64,000 nucleotides of DNA from Paenibacillus sp. 37 (GCF_008386395.1 NZ_CP043761.1:2108001-2172000); one strand, 5' to 3'. Counted from the first letter of the stretch, positions 8,929-18,353 are shown. The notes: generated by a model from the sequence alone, not told the origin. Translations and numbers: made by a program.

Positions 8929-10847
8929 GCGATTTTTACCTTTCGGCAACGGATCTGCAACGGGCTGCCCAATATTATGAAAAACATTTTCCGGAAGAAG
9001 CCCGAAATTCGCTCACGATTGCCAATCGTGCCATCCTGAATGAATTTATCGTTCCTTATACCAACGATCTGAATCGCTGGATTCCGATGGGGACACCTGT
9101 GGACTGGCTTCACAACCCGACCAATGATCTGGAGTTCACATGGGGCATCAATCGACACTGGCATATGCTCGATCTGGGCAAGGCGTATCTGATGAAGGGC
9201 AATCCGCTATATGTAACAGCATTTATTGACCACTTCCGTAGTTGGAGACAGCAAAACCCGGTACCTGTAAATCTGGTTTACGACGAGGCTGTGTTCTTTC
9301 AAAAACCCGGTCCGTGGCGCCTGCTGGAGACGGGGCTACGTGTACAGTCCTGGATATCGGCATATAAATATATGGAAGCGAGTTCACTGATAGACGAAGG
9401 CTTTCAGGCGGAGTTTCGACAAGGTCTGGACGAGCACGCCGAGTTTTTGACCCGTTACCTCGGCAGCACGGAAATCAATCATGCTATTATGCATATGCAA
9501 GGGTTATTCATGATTGCTACGTTCTACCACCAGCACCCGCGAAGTCCATACTGGCGTCAAGTGGCGATGGAACGTCTTGAGCTGTGTTTGCTGCATCAGT
9601 TGGGTGAAGAAGGAATACAGGTTGAACTGACAACACATTACCACAATGCCAGCATCGAGATGTTTGGCACGCCTTATCGGTTGGGCGAGATTTCAGGGCA
9701 TCCTTTCTCGGCATGGTATGCCCGCTGTCTGCGCCAAATGACTGCATTCACCGAGGCGCTGATCCGACCAGATCATCAGTCTACCGGTATTGGTGATTCG
9801 GATTGGGTTGGCGATGGACGACAACGACTGACCTTGCTTGGCGCGATCCTGGACGATGATGATTTGATGGCTCGCGGAACGGATAGCTCGGAGTGTCTCT
9901 GGTTGCTGGGTGTGGAGAAATATGAGCGATGCCTCCGACTACAGGCTTCTTCTTCTCCGGCGTTGTCGACCCGAGCTTTCCCGCAGACAGGATATTATGT
10001 CATGAGGGACAAGTATCAATATCTTTTTTTTGATGCGGCTGCCATGGGCGGAGCACACGGACATGCCGATGCGCTGAATGTGGAGTGGATGTGGAAGAAC
10101 CAGCTTTTCTTCACGGACACCGGACGTTATACGTATGAAGAAGGGAAATGGCGTCGGTACTTCAAAAGTACGCGGGCGCACAATACCGTCACGGTGGATG
10201 GTCTGGATCAGACACCCTATCTCTCCACACAGCAATGGGGTGAACCGGAGGCTCAGGCCACAACGTTACGTTGGGAGAGCAATGACAGCTATCACTTCAT
10301 TGATGCTTCGCAGGATGGATATACGCATTTGTCAGATCCAGTTACACATCGTCGGTGGATGCTGGCAGGGGTGGAAACCCCTATACTACTCATTGTGGAT
10401 TGGCTGGAGGCTGAAGCAGAGCATACTTTGGAGCAACGTTTTCACCTGCATCCGCAAACGGATATTGCGTTGAGGATCAATGAAGCTGGAGAAATGACGG
10501 CGGATATGAGCTATGAGGCATCCTCTATAACGCTGACGATGCAATGGGTTACGGCAGGCATGGGAAAGGGAGCCTTCGCGTTGACGGAGCAGCCCGGCTG
10601 GGTATCTGAGGTGTATGGTTCCAAGTCGGAAACATCGGTCATCCAGGGCAAGGCTGATTTCTCGGGTAAAGTGGGTATTCTGACGTTGTGCCTGCCCGCG
10701 GATCATACAGACCAGGTTACACGTGTTACCACATGCCAACTGGAACCTGACCTGATGAGATTGTCATTATCTTATGTGCAAGGTGAGGAAAAAGGGTATA
10801 TTGTGATTGACAACGACACGCTGCAATGGACGAAAGAACAGAAATAA
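8925..10847 (+). CDS. Heparinase II/III-family polysaccharide lyase
   Basis: This 640-residue protein has an N-terminal alpha-helical toroid (about 1-330) and a beta-sandwich C-terminal half. The signature region includes GGAHGHADALNVEWMW (from about residue 374), then DTGRYTYEEGKWRRYFKST and RAHNTVTVDG, the hallmark of the heparinase II/III-like fold (PL12, PL15, PL17 and PL21 relatives). A conserved Asn-His pair occurs in TEINHAIMHMQG and a Tyr/His site in TTHYHNAS. No signal peptide is visible, so it probably acts inside the cell on imported oligosaccharides, releasing unsaturated uronates for the KdgF-like cupin. Whether the substrate is glycosaminoglycan, alginate or another uronate polymer is not decided by the sequence. 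Confidence 0.85.
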   Translation: MSDFYLSATDLQRAAQYYEKHFPEEARNSLTIANRAILNEFIVPYTNDLNRWIPMGTPVDWLHNPTNDLEFTWGINRHWHMLDLGKAYLMKGNPLYVTAFIDHFRSWRQQNPVPVNLVYDEAVFFQKPGPWRLLETGLRVQSWISAYKYMEASSLIDEGFQAEFRQGLDEHAEFLTRYLGSTEINHAIMHMQGLFMIATFYHQHPRSPYWRQVAMERLELCLLHQLGEEGIQVELTTHYHNASIEMFGTPYRLGEISGHPFSAWYARCLRQMTAFTEALIRPDHQSTGIGDSDWVGDGRQRLTLLGAILDDDDLMARGTDSSECLWLLGVEKYERCLRLQASSSPALSTRAFPQTGYYVMRDKYQYLFFDAAAMGGAHGHADALNVEWMWKNQLFFTDTGRYTYEEGKWRRYFKSTRAHNTVTVDGLDQTPYLSTQQWGEPEAQATTLRWESNDSYHFIDASQDGYTHLSDPVTHRRWMLAGVETPILLIVDWLEAEAEHTLEQRFHLHPQTDIALRINEAGEMTADMSYEASSITLTMQWVTAGMGKGAFALTEQPGWVSEVYGSKSETSVIQGKADFSGKVGILTLCLPADHTDQVTRVTTCQLEPDLMRLSLSYVQGEEKGYIVIDNDTLQWTKEQK

Positions 10848-10851
10848 AAAC

Positions 10852-10910
10852 AGTGAAGCAGGAGCAGATGCTCGCACTTGGCGAACATAGACTCCTGCTT
10901 TTTCTTCACT
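10852..10910. terminator. Bidirectional terminator between the lyase gene and the ATP-grasp array
   Basis: AAGCAGGAG pairs with CTCCTGCTT, with outer AGTGAA/TTCACT pairing. T runs follow on both strands, so it can serve both convergent units. Confidence 0.8.
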
Positions 10911-12088
10911 CACTTGGCTTTCCTTTTTCTTTTTACTCTGGGTGATTTTTGCGTAACGGGCCTAGGAATGGCTGGCTTTCTGGCCGTTCCGGGAGGTCTG
11001 TTGCGATATACCCATAAGGCATACTCCAGCGGCTGAGTGATGGCTTTATAATAGATATCCCGCTCCCCGATGCGAGCGAATACTTCACGTGCAGGTTTGG
11101 GGTTAACTTCAAGCAGGTAGATACGCCCGCTTCTGTCAATCGCCAAATCCAGTGCCAACTCACATAGGTCCCCATACGTATCTTCCAGAAACGAAGCAAC
11201 ATCAATACCGAATTTCTCTGCAGTTGTGTTAATTTCTGCCCGGAGGTCGTCATCTTCGATCCATTGCTTCATGAGTCGGTCCATCGCTATTGCCTGACCG
11301 CCGCCATGCAGATTGGAGGTCACGCTTTTTTCTGCACCCATGCGTCCAGCACATCCAGTAAGCTCCCATTGTCCTTCACCGTTCTTCTGAACGAGCATGC
11401 GATAATCATGCACACGTCCATTCGGAAGCTGAAGTTGAATGCCCTTTTGTACAAGATACTTGTCTTTCATGTTCCAGTGCTGGAGCAACGCGCCAAGTCG
11501 TGATAAATGAACTTTACGTGGAGTGATGATACGACGCTTCTGATCCCGCCCCTGAACAAGCACCGTATTAGCCTCGCTACTGCTGCGTTCAATGCGCAGA
11601 ATACCACGTCCACCTGTTCCATTAATGGGTTTGAGATAAACCAGAGAAGAAACTTTGAGCATCCGGTTTACATCGGACATATCCTGAAATAGAGCGGTTT
11701 CCGGCAGGTGTTCACGAAAGTTAGCTTTTTGTAAAAGGGTCTGGTGGATGGTCCATTTATTGCGCAGTGGCCTGTTCAGAAAGAGCAGATGCCCATATTT
11801 CTCGCGAAAAGCAAGCAATTGCTGGAACCTTCGGTTACGCTGAATTCGGCAGCGATCAAAGATCAGGTCCGGGAATGATCGCCACTCCCTGGACCAGCCT
11901 TTTCCTTCATGAAAAACCATGGCTTCAATTTGTTTGCCGCCGGGGTGTACGTCGGCTGGTGTGAATACATAGATATCGAGTCCCCGCTTGCGCCCTTCAA
12001 GAATCATTCTGCGATAAACGCTTCGTTCTTCAAGAGCGCGATGTTCATTTAAGTACAACGTCATAATGCCCAGAACAGGTGAGGACAC
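10910..12088 (-). CDS. YheC/YheD-family ATP-grasp protein (paralog 5, last in array)
   Basis: This soluble protein has about 392 residues. The ATP-grasp core includes VYLKPINGTGGRGILRI (nucleotide-binding loop), YRMLVQKNGEGQWELTG, SNLHGGGQA and LLEVNPKPAREVF (metal-binding end of the fold). GTG 12088 was preferred because AAGGTG lies seven bases upstream; an in-frame TTG at 12094 is too close to that site. The family is named from the B. subtilis spore-coat-associated YheC and YheD; the ligation reaction is unknown. It is the fifth of five same-strand paralogs and lacks the N-terminal domain seen in paralogs 1 and 3. Confidence 0.85.
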   Translation of the reverse strand: MSSPVLGIMTLYLNEHRALEERSVYRRMILEGRKRGLDIYVFTPADVHPGGKQIEAMVFHEGKGWSREWRSFPDLIFDRCRIQRNRRFQQLLAFREKYGHLLFLNRPLRNKWTIHQTLLQKANFREHLPETALFQDMSDVNRMLKVSSLVYLKPINGTGGRGILRIERSSSEANTVLVQGRDQKRRIITPRKVHLSRLGALLQHWNMKDKYLVQKGIQLQLPNGRVHDYRMLVQKNGEGQWELTGCAGRMGAEKSVTSNLHGGGQAIAMDRLMKQWIEDDDLRAEINTTAEKFGIDVASFLEDTYGDLCELALDLAIDRSGRIYLLEVNPKPAREVFARIGERDIYYKAITQPLEYALWVYRNRPPGTARKPAIPRPVTQKSPRVKRKRKAK

Positions 12089-12123
12089 AAACAATCACCT
12101 TCTTTTTGCAGTATTCCTGTCTA

Positions 12124-13230
12124 TCATCGTTTGGACTGACGGGCAAGATAAGCGCTGTAGTGAAATATACGTTCCAATGATCGCCGTCTGATCTGTGGTT
12201 CATCAAACTTCATGGGCTTTGCATTGGCTTCGAAGAACCAGAGTTCCCCTAGGTCATCAATGCCCAGATCCATGGACATTTCTCCGAGCGTGTAACCTGA
12301 TCCCCGTTCTACCTGTCTTGCAATCATTAATGAAGTGGATTTCACACGTTTCATCAGGGTTGTTGACATTTCTTCGCCAAAAAGCTCGGTCAGCAGCTTC
12401 TCAGGGTCTTCTACGCTCCCGCCGCGCGGCACATGCGTTGTAATGCTGCGGGAGCCAGCAAGTCTCGCTCCTACACCGGTTACGCTCCATTGGCCCTTGG
12501 TGTTCTTTTGTACAAGAACACGCAAATCGAAGGGGCGTTTACGAGAGGATGCCAGTTCAATGCCTTGTTGCATGATATAGGGCGTATGTCCGGTTTCTTT
12601 GCGAATTCGTGCCCATAACTTGGCAAGTGTAGATGCTTTATAGGTCGTGCTCCTACGTGTGGTTTGTATTTTGAGTCGATAGGGAAGCCGTTCTTTTTCC
12701 TGGAATTTAAGCATCATGATTCCTTTACCAGCTTTGCCGCTCTCGGGCTTAAGGTACAGATAGGGATACGCCCGTAGAACGGCACCCAGAGAAGAAGCAC
12801 TCCGCATCCGCCGAGTATAAGGGATCAGTTGCTGAGTCGATTTGGATTTCTTAAGCCATTCGAACAGATCCCATTTGTTGAAAAAGAATGGGTTATACAG
12901 TTCGATTCCTGATTGCATGCATTCATCAATTTTACGCTGAACGGAAGGTTTTCCTTCGTCCTCCCGGTTGGGAATACGATTGTACAGAACATGGGGAAGG
13001 GGGAAAGGTTGTGAAACCCACTTTCCACTCCCCTTGTTGTACGTGTATCCTTTTACGGTGGGACCACTCACGTTCAGATCCCGAACAGTTACAATGTAAA
13101 CCACGTATCCCATGCTCTCGCCTGTTTGTAAGATATCCTGAAAATTTTGATGATTTCCCCTGAACATGCGCTGTTTATCATGCATGGTCAAAACAGCAAT
13201 GACAGGTTTGAAATCATCATGAAGGCTCAT
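12124..13230 (-). CDS. YheC/YheD-family ATP-grasp protein (paralog 4)
   Basis: This protein has 368 residues. The core motifs are LYLKPESGKAGKGIMML, FDLRVLVQKNTKGQWSVTG, THVPRGGS and LWFFEANAKPMKFD. The start ATG 13230 overlaps the stop of the upstream paralog as TGATG with AAGGAAG just before it, indicating translational coupling. A longer in-frame start at 13371 would overlap that gene by 140 bases and is rejected. The catalytic reaction is unknown; by fold it is expected to form an acyl-phosphate and join it to an amine or thiol. Confidence 0.85.
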   Translation of the reverse strand: MSLHDDFKPVIAVLTMHDKQRMFRGNHQNFQDILQTGESMGYVVYIVTVRDLNVSGPTVKGYTYNKGSGKWVSQPFPLPHVLYNRIPNREDEGKPSVQRKIDECMQSGIELYNPFFFNKWDLFEWLKKSKSTQQLIPYTRRMRSASSLGAVLRAYPYLYLKPESGKAGKGIMMLKFQEKERLPYRLKIQTTRRSTTYKASTLAKLWARIRKETGHTPYIMQQGIELASSRKRPFDLRVLVQKNTKGQWSVTGVGARLAGSRSITTHVPRGGSVEDPEKLLTELFGEEMSTTLMKRVKSTSLMIARQVERGSGYTLGEMSMDLGIDDLGELWFFEANAKPMKFDEPQIRRRSLERIFHYSAYLARQSKR

Positions 13231-14603
13231 CAAATTTCTTCCTTCTTCCGGAACTTGCTCAAATACAGGCAGTGTTCCAAGATGTGCTCCACCGACGATT
13301 TGCCCTCCACCCGGAGTGAAGGGTGACGGAAAATGGAGCGCCCGGGTTTGGCGTTCGCTTCGAACATCCATACATGTTCCTCCTGATCAATGCCCAGATC
13401 AAAGCCAATCTCACCAATCAGATGCTGGTGCTGGGTTTCAATCGCCTGGGCCAGTGTAATAGCGACGGATTTGGCATGCTGAAGAACTTCTCCCGCACGA
13501 TCGCCGAAGTTGCGACTGAGCGCCTGCTCAGGAGTCATTAGGGAGCCGCCATTTTTGATGTGTGTTGTGACGCTGCCACGTCCTGCCTTTTTGGCTCCAA
13601 TCCCGACAACAACCCATTGATTGTTACCATTTTTGTGCATGTGAAAACGAAAATCAATTGGACACTCATCAATCTCAATTAGACGTATTCCCTGCTGAAC
13701 TACATATCCGCGTAGCTGTTTGCCATGTCTTCCCTGAAGCATACGCATCAGACTGTTGAAGGACCCAAAACGCAGGAGTGCATTACCACCTTTTTTGCGA
13801 TAACGTGCGAAATATCCACGTTTGGGCGAATAAGTCAGGCGGTAGATCCCGTTCCCCAGACTTCCTGCAGTAGGCTTATAGTAGACGAACTGATGGCGTT
13901 CCAACATTTCCTTCATCTGTTCAACGGAAGGGTTGGTAATCGATTCAGGGATATACCGTCCTGCCGCCGGCTCGTTCTCCAGCAACGTATAGATATCCGA
14001 TTTATTGAAGAAGCTCCAGTTGAAGAACGGAATTTTTCGGCGAACAAATCGTTCCCGCAGCTGGTTGATTGCTGGTGAGAAGTCTGAGCGTCTGCTCGGT
14101 AATCGGTTGTAGACAACATCGGGCAGAGGTACCGTTCTGCGGGTGAAGCTTCCGTTATCATTCAGGAAAAAACCCGATACCGTCTCGTTCTGCCAATTGA
14201 TATCCCGAGGAGTAAATGCGTAAATGTAGGATTTACGGCTACCTTCACGGAGTAACTGTTTGATGAAACCAGTACGAGAACCGAATGGATTCGTGCTCGT
14301 CGCAGGCCCATCAGAGAGTACGCCGATCAGTGGACCTAACTGGACCTCATCATTTTGCAAATTACGGAGATAAATACTGCCCCGTTTGGGAACGTTCATC
14401 ATATTACGGATACCTGAAGCGAGATACAGATGTTTACCTGCTTTTTTGATTGGTTTGATCGTTGCAGGTACCCGGTCACGCCCGAAGCGAAGGTGCACCG
14501 TTTTTTTGCCGGACAGGTTGAGGCTCTTCATTAAAGCGTTGGATACATAAACCACTTTATCCGGTTGCTTGGTGAAATGCAGATTGCAAAAGGTCAAACT
14601 CAT
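13230..14603 (-). CDS. YheC/YheD-family ATP-grasp protein (paralog 3, with N-terminal domain)
   Basis: This protein has 457 residues. About 90 N-terminal residues (VYVSNALMKSLNL to LGPLIGVL) form a small beta-rich domain also present in paralog 1. The ATP-grasp part has YYKPTAGSLGNGIYRL, IDFRFHMHKNGNNQWVVVG, THIKNGGS and VWMFEANAKPGRSIF. The start ATG 14603 follows AGGAGG. A glycine-rich phosphate-binding loop and the glutamate/asparagine metal ligands are visible, so the enzyme looks intact. It is probably sporulation-associated by family membership; no sigma E/G/K promoter was identified by eye. Confidence 0.87.
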   Translation of the reverse strand: MSLTFCNLHFTKQPDKVVYVSNALMKSLNLSGKKTVHLRFGRDRVPATIKPIKKAGKHLYLASGIRNMMNVPKRGSIYLRNLQNDEVQLGPLIGVLSDGPATSTNPFGSRTGFIKQLLREGSRKSYIYAFTPRDINWQNETVSGFFLNDNGSFTRRTVPLPDVVYNRLPSRRSDFSPAINQLRERFVRRKIPFFNWSFFNKSDIYTLLENEPAAGRYIPESITNPSVEQMKEMLERHQFVYYKPTAGSLGNGIYRLTYSPKRGYFARYRKKGGNALLRFGSFNSLMRMLQGRHGKQLRGYVVQQGIRLIEIDECPIDFRFHMHKNGNNQWVVVGIGAKKAGRGSVTTHIKNGGSLMTPEQALSRNFGDRAGEVLQHAKSVAITLAQAIETQHQHLIGEIGFDLGIDQEEHVWMFEANAKPGRSIFRHPSLRVEGKSSVEHILEHCLYLSKFRKKEEI

Positions 14604-14663
14604 GATTTATCCTCCTATCCTGAAAAGATCCTTGGGCTCCATGGCAAGCGGGCGCTGCGGGCC

Positions 14664-15854
14664 TCAGCCGCCGTGAATCGGGATGGGTTTCAGGCCAGCT
14701 TTGCTGGATGTATTCGGCAATTTCATTGGACGAATGACGTCCGTGAGAACATGTTGTTGCAACAGATAACGGGCATAGGCAAGCGGCCGGGTATAAGTCA
14801 GGGTATGCATGCGTCGGTCGCCCGCTTCTGCGAATGAGGTGCGGCCTGGTTTGGAGTTGACTTCAATTAGCCAGAGTTGGCCCTCTGCATCTGCTCCGAA
14901 ATCAAGCCCCAATTCGGCTAACCTGCCGAAACGGCTTTCCAGCAGGGTGGGGATAAGAGTAGCAGTCTGCCGGATGCTCTTCAGCAGAGTTTCCGTGCGG
15001 ATCGTTCCATATCGCTGGAGCAGATATGCGTGGGCAGGATATGCTTTACCCCCACCGTGAAGATTGGACGTGAGTGACCCTTCAGGTCCTTCCCGTACCA
15101 TACATCCGGTTAGCGTCCAGCGACCTTGCCCATTCTTTTGCATTAGAGCCCGTATGTCGAATGCTCTTCCATGATGGCTAAGCTCCAGATATGGCTGTAC
15201 GATCATCTTACGCTCAGCCTGATGTGATGCTAGCCAGGAAGATACAGCCTGGGTATGGTTGAATGTAAGAAAAAAGGGTTCATTGTCCTTGTTACGCCCC
15301 TCCACGACCCATGTTGATGGAGTCGCTCCCTGAGACAGGCGAAAGGTATTTTTGCCATGAGTCCCGGATACCGGTTTGAAGAACAGTCCTTTGGGCCAAC
15401 GGTCCAGCCATGTTTCCCAAGGAATATGCGATCCGATCCGGGTTGTGGGAGCAAGTTGAGACCTCAATTCAGGATTTCGGGACAACACACGATGTACCTC
15501 CCATTTTCCTGGAAGGGAAGCAGACCAATAACGGTGTTGATCTGTGCCGTTGGTTGGTATCCATTCCCTAAGCTGTTGTCTGACGTACCTGGAGATAGGG
15601 CGAAGACAACGATCCATAATGAGATCGACTGCAGGAACAGGTACCGAATTCCACTTCCCTTGATGATAGACATATCCCCATTGAAGAGGGAGATGGACTG
15701 CATCATTCGATATCGGAATCACAATAATCTGAAGGGCGTATCGCATGCTCCCCAAACTGAGACGACGGCAGAAAAGTTCATCTGTAAAGGGAGGTGAGCC
15801 TTCGGTTGCACGTACCAGAATGGCCAGTATCTTGGTCTGAGATGATGGAAACAT
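14664..15854 (-). CDS. YheC/YheD-family ATP-grasp protein (paralog 2)
   Basis: This protein has 396 residues. Core motifs include LFFKPVSGTHGKNTFRL, FDIRALMQKNGQGRWTLTG, SNLHGGGKAYPA and LWLIEVNSKPGRTSF. ATG 15854 has GAGAGGTG seven bases upstream. An in-frame TTG at 15908 overlaps the upstream stop and lacks a clear ribosome site, so the shorter start was chosen. It is most like paralog 5 in domain layout, with no extra N-terminal domain. The substrate is unknown. Confidence 0.85.
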   Translation of the reverse strand: MFPSSQTKILAILVRATEGSPPFTDELFCRRLSLGSMRYALQIIVIPISNDAVHLPLQWGYVYHQGKWNSVPVPAVDLIMDRCLRPISRYVRQQLREWIPTNGTDQHRYWSASLPGKWEVHRVLSRNPELRSQLAPTTRIGSHIPWETWLDRWPKGLFFKPVSGTHGKNTFRLSQGATPSTWVVEGRNKDNEPFFLTFNHTQAVSSWLASHQAERKMIVQPYLELSHHGRAFDIRALMQKNGQGRWTLTGCMVREGPEGSLTSNLHGGGKAYPAHAYLLQRYGTIRTETLLKSIRQTATLIPTLLESRFGRLAELGLDFGADAEGQLWLIEVNSKPGRTSFAEAGDRRMHTLTYTRPLAYARYLLQQHVLTDVIRPMKLPNTSSKAGLKPIPIHGG

Positions 15855-15904
15855 TACGCTGCACCTCTCCTCTATCAGATTTGTTTCCAATAGGGAATAA
15901 CTTT

Positions 15905-17272
15905 TCAAAAACCCGCCAGGTACGTAGAGTATTCAAGCATGGCTTTGACGGAAGGGCGGATCTTGCTCTCACTCAGTGGTGTATTATCATTCTTGGATGG
16001 TTTGGAGTTGACTTCGAGCAGCCATACGCGCCCAGTGGTGTCCAGAGCCAGATCAATACCAAGTTCACCAAAATGAGCAGGGATGGCACTCTCGATCCCT
16101 TTTGCGATATCCAGTGCTGCGGTGTGCAATCCTGCATACGCGGAAGCTTTGGCTGATCCAGACAACTGTGTTTTGGCAACAGCATCCTTGACGGTGCTGA
16201 GACTTCCACCCCGTGCCAGATTGGATACGTAGTGACTCCCGCCTGCAATCCGGGCGACGATGGAGGTTACACTCCATTTACCTGTACGGTTTTTTTGCAC
16301 GAGCGCACGGAAATCCACGGGTCTGCCACTGTTGTCAATGAGAGTCAGCCCTTGTTGGATCTGATAACGCGTTGTTTTCATTTTCCCAGACATACTGGCA
16401 TACAGTTTATCCAGAGAAGTATACGTTTGTTTCCGGGTCCCCCCGACGCCAGTCGCCAGAGTCAGGAAGCTTCCGTCTGTCTGACGTGAGACCCGGATGA
16501 TCCCTTTGCCCAAAGAACCGCGTACGGGCTTCAGAAATACAACCGGATGTCGGTTGCACATCGTCTTGAGCATGGCGGACGTCTTGAGCAAATGAGACTC
16601 GGGAAGAACTCGTTTAAGCGTTGAAATGGACTTGAGTGCGTCAAACACTTCGTTTTTGTCCAGAAACTTTTCATTGAAGGTTTGCGTGCCGTAGAGCGAT
16701 TTTACTTCTTTCATAAAATGCTGTACGCTAGGTTTGTTCTCAAGCTTGCGGGACGTTAGCCGGTTATTGACGACGTCTGCTACAGGCAGAACAGTCTTTT
16801 TCCAGCCGTCATCATACACCCAGCCTTTCATATAACCCGTTACCGCTCCAATATCCTCCGGTGTGAAAAAGGATACATAGGCGCCTTGCTTACGGCAGGC
16901 GTTCACCAGTTCTTGACAGAACATCGTGATGGAGCCAAAGGGCCGATCGGGCTGATCGGGATAATCCTGGCTAACCAGTACACTGATGTAGGGTCCAAGG
17001 CGAAGCGTACGGCTGGCTGAACGATAGGATACCCTCAGGACCGAACGTGGAACGAGACCGGTCTTGGTGGCAACTGTCTGATTGATGCGCAGCCCGTCAT
17101 ACCTTGGTACCGGAATAACAGTGACTTCGCGGCGGAAAGAGCCAAATTGCAGCTGAAGCGGCCTTCCTGAAGGGATTTTAAGCGCCTTAAGCACCCCTTC
17201 GCCCAGCATGATGACGTCGTCCTGCAGGATGCCCGAGCCGGTAACCTGAATCGTTACTTTTTTAGTGGACAT
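15905..17272 (-). CDS. YheC/YheD-family ATP-grasp protein (paralog 1, first in array)
   Basis: This protein has 455 residues. The N-terminal domain (about 1-105) resembles that of paralog 3. The ATP-grasp region has VFLKPVRGSLGKGIIRV, VDFRALVQKNRTGKWSVTS, SNLARGGS and VWLLEVNSKPSKNDN. ATG 17272 is preceded by AAGGAG eight bases away; a longer reading from 17362 has no support. It heads the five-gene unit and is divergent from yheA at 17509. In B. subtilis yheA, yheC and yheD are also neighbours, which supports the family call. Confidence 0.88.
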   Translation of the reverse strand: MSTKKVTIQVTGSGILQDDVIMLGEGVLKALKIPSGRPLQLQFGSFRREVTVIPVPRYDGLRINQTVATKTGLVPRSVLRVSYRSASRTLRLGPYISVLVSQDYPDQPDRPFGSITMFCQELVNACRKQGAYVSFFTPEDIGAVTGYMKGWVYDDGWKKTVLPVADVVNNRLTSRKLENKPSVQHFMKEVKSLYGTQTFNEKFLDKNEVFDALKSISTLKRVLPESHLLKTSAMLKTMCNRHPVVFLKPVRGSLGKGIIRVSRQTDGSFLTLATGVGGTRKQTYTSLDKLYASMSGKMKTTRYQIQQGLTLIDNSGRPVDFRALVQKNRTGKWSVTSIVARIAGGSHYVSNLARGGSLSTVKDAVAKTQLSGSAKASAYAGLHTAALDIAKGIESAIPAHFGELGIDLALDTTGRVWLLEVNSKPSKNDNTPLSESKIRPSVKAMLEYSTYLAGF

Positions 17273-17508
17273 CACGGATCTCCTTCCGGGCGGCAACTTG
17301 ATGTCTGATCTCGAAGTTGAACGGCATCTGAACATGGCATGTGCTTCATCATATGAGGACATATAACCCTTGGTGATTGACCCATATGGATTAAATGCAT
17401 TTGATTTAAGGCAGGTTATGGATGGCCTGTTTCAGATCGTCCTTGTTTGACAGGAGAGAAAAGCGTGTATTAACACGGATGAACAAACCAATCTGAGGAG
17501 GAATAATA

Positions 17509-17856
17509 GTGAACATTTATGACAAAGCCAATGATTTGGCCAAAGCACTGAGAGAAAGCAGCGAGGTGGAAGAGATTACTTCCGCGATGAAGCTGATTGA
17601 AGCTGATCCGGATGCAAAAGCAATGCTGGATAACTTCCGTGATCAACAAATGGAATTGCAACAACGTATGATGAGCGGGGATATGCCAGCTCCGGATGAG
17701 ATGGAGAAAATGGAGAAACTGTTTGAAGTACTGAGCTTGAATCTGAACATCCGTCGCTTGTTTGATGCGGAGCGTCGCCTTAGTGTCATCATTGAAGACG
17801 TGAATAAAATTATTGCTGATAGTCTGGGTCATCTGTACGGTGGCGCTGAAGCGTAA
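17509..17856 (+). CDS. yheA: YheA/YlbF-family protein
   Basis: This 115-residue, all-helical, charged protein of the YlbF/YmcA superfamily has the family landmarks ALRESSEVEE, DPDAKAMLDNFRDQQ and a C-terminal helix ending in IIADSLGHLYG. Related YlbF, YmcA and YaaT proteins of B. subtilis form a complex affecting RNA processing and development; YheA itself has no assigned reaction. The start ATG 17509 follows GAGGAGG. Position beside the YheC/D-like genes repeats the B. subtilis neighbourhood. Confidence 0.85.
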   Translation: MNIYDKANDLAKALRESSEVEEITSAMKLIEADPDAKAMLDNFRDQQMELQQRMMSGDMPAPDEMEKMEKLFEVLSLNLNIRRLFDAERRLSVIIEDVNKIIADSLGHLYGGAEA

Positions 17857-17967
17857 AAAGGTAGTTCAAAAAGGTTGTCTTGTTTTTTTTACCTGAACCT
17901 TTCATATTGGCTCCTTATCGTTCATAGACTAGACATATAGAGTCGATCAAGAACGAAGGAGCTGTGA

Positions 17968-18255
17968 ATGGTGAAGAGGTTGAAAAAAGCAAAACATGTG
18001 ATCTATCTGCTTATTGCGTTGTCGATGCTGGTCATTGCACTGCCGCGGATTTCCTTTGCTGGAGGAATGGACTGGGTTAATATTTTTGGCATCGTATGGG
18101 TGCTGTTCTCTTTATTAATCGTTGGTGCACATCTGCATTTTATTCTCGGTGTGGATGAAGAGAAGAAGCGTGCACTGGAAGCCGTCCGCCGGGCGAAGCT
18201 GCGGCAGTGGGAGATGAAACTGCTGGACAAGCAGGAGCGGAGCGAGTCTGTATAA
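17968..18255 (+). CDS. Small membrane protein with two TM segments (hypothetical)
   Basis: This protein has 95 residues. Two hydrophobic segments (about 10-30 and 38-62) flank a short loop, and a charged C-terminal helix follows (EEKKRALEAVRRAKLRQWEMK). ATG 17968 has AAGGAG eight bases upstream, and a good terminator follows, so it is likely expressed as its own unit. The family was not recognised; the charged tail would lie in the cytoplasm if both ends are inside. Confidence 0.65.
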   Translation: MVKRLKKAKHVIYLLIALSMLVIALPRISFAGGMDWVNIFGIVWVLFSLLIVGAHLHFILGVDEEKKRALEAVRRAKLRQWEMKLLDKQERSESV

Positions 18256-18312
18256 GGTGTGGAAATACATTCTGCACGTCAGGGCCAACAGCGTTGGTTC
18301 TGCCTCTGGAAT

Positions 18313-18353
18313 AAGACCGGATTACCTTGCGCATAAGGGGTCCGGTCTTTTTG
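18313..18353 (+). terminator. Rho-independent terminator
   Basis: AAGACCGGA pairs with TCCGGTCTT, followed by T residues, downstream of the small membrane protein. Confidence 0.85.

Noticed and set aside
10910..17508. RiPP or peptide-precursor genes among the ATP-grasp genes
   Set aside because: Gaps between the five genes are only about 30-60 bases or overlaps; no short ORF with a leader-core layout fits.
17857..17967. Terminator after yheA
   Set aside because: GTTCA/TGAAC pairing is possible but the stem is broken by the T-rich stretch; not convincing enough to list.
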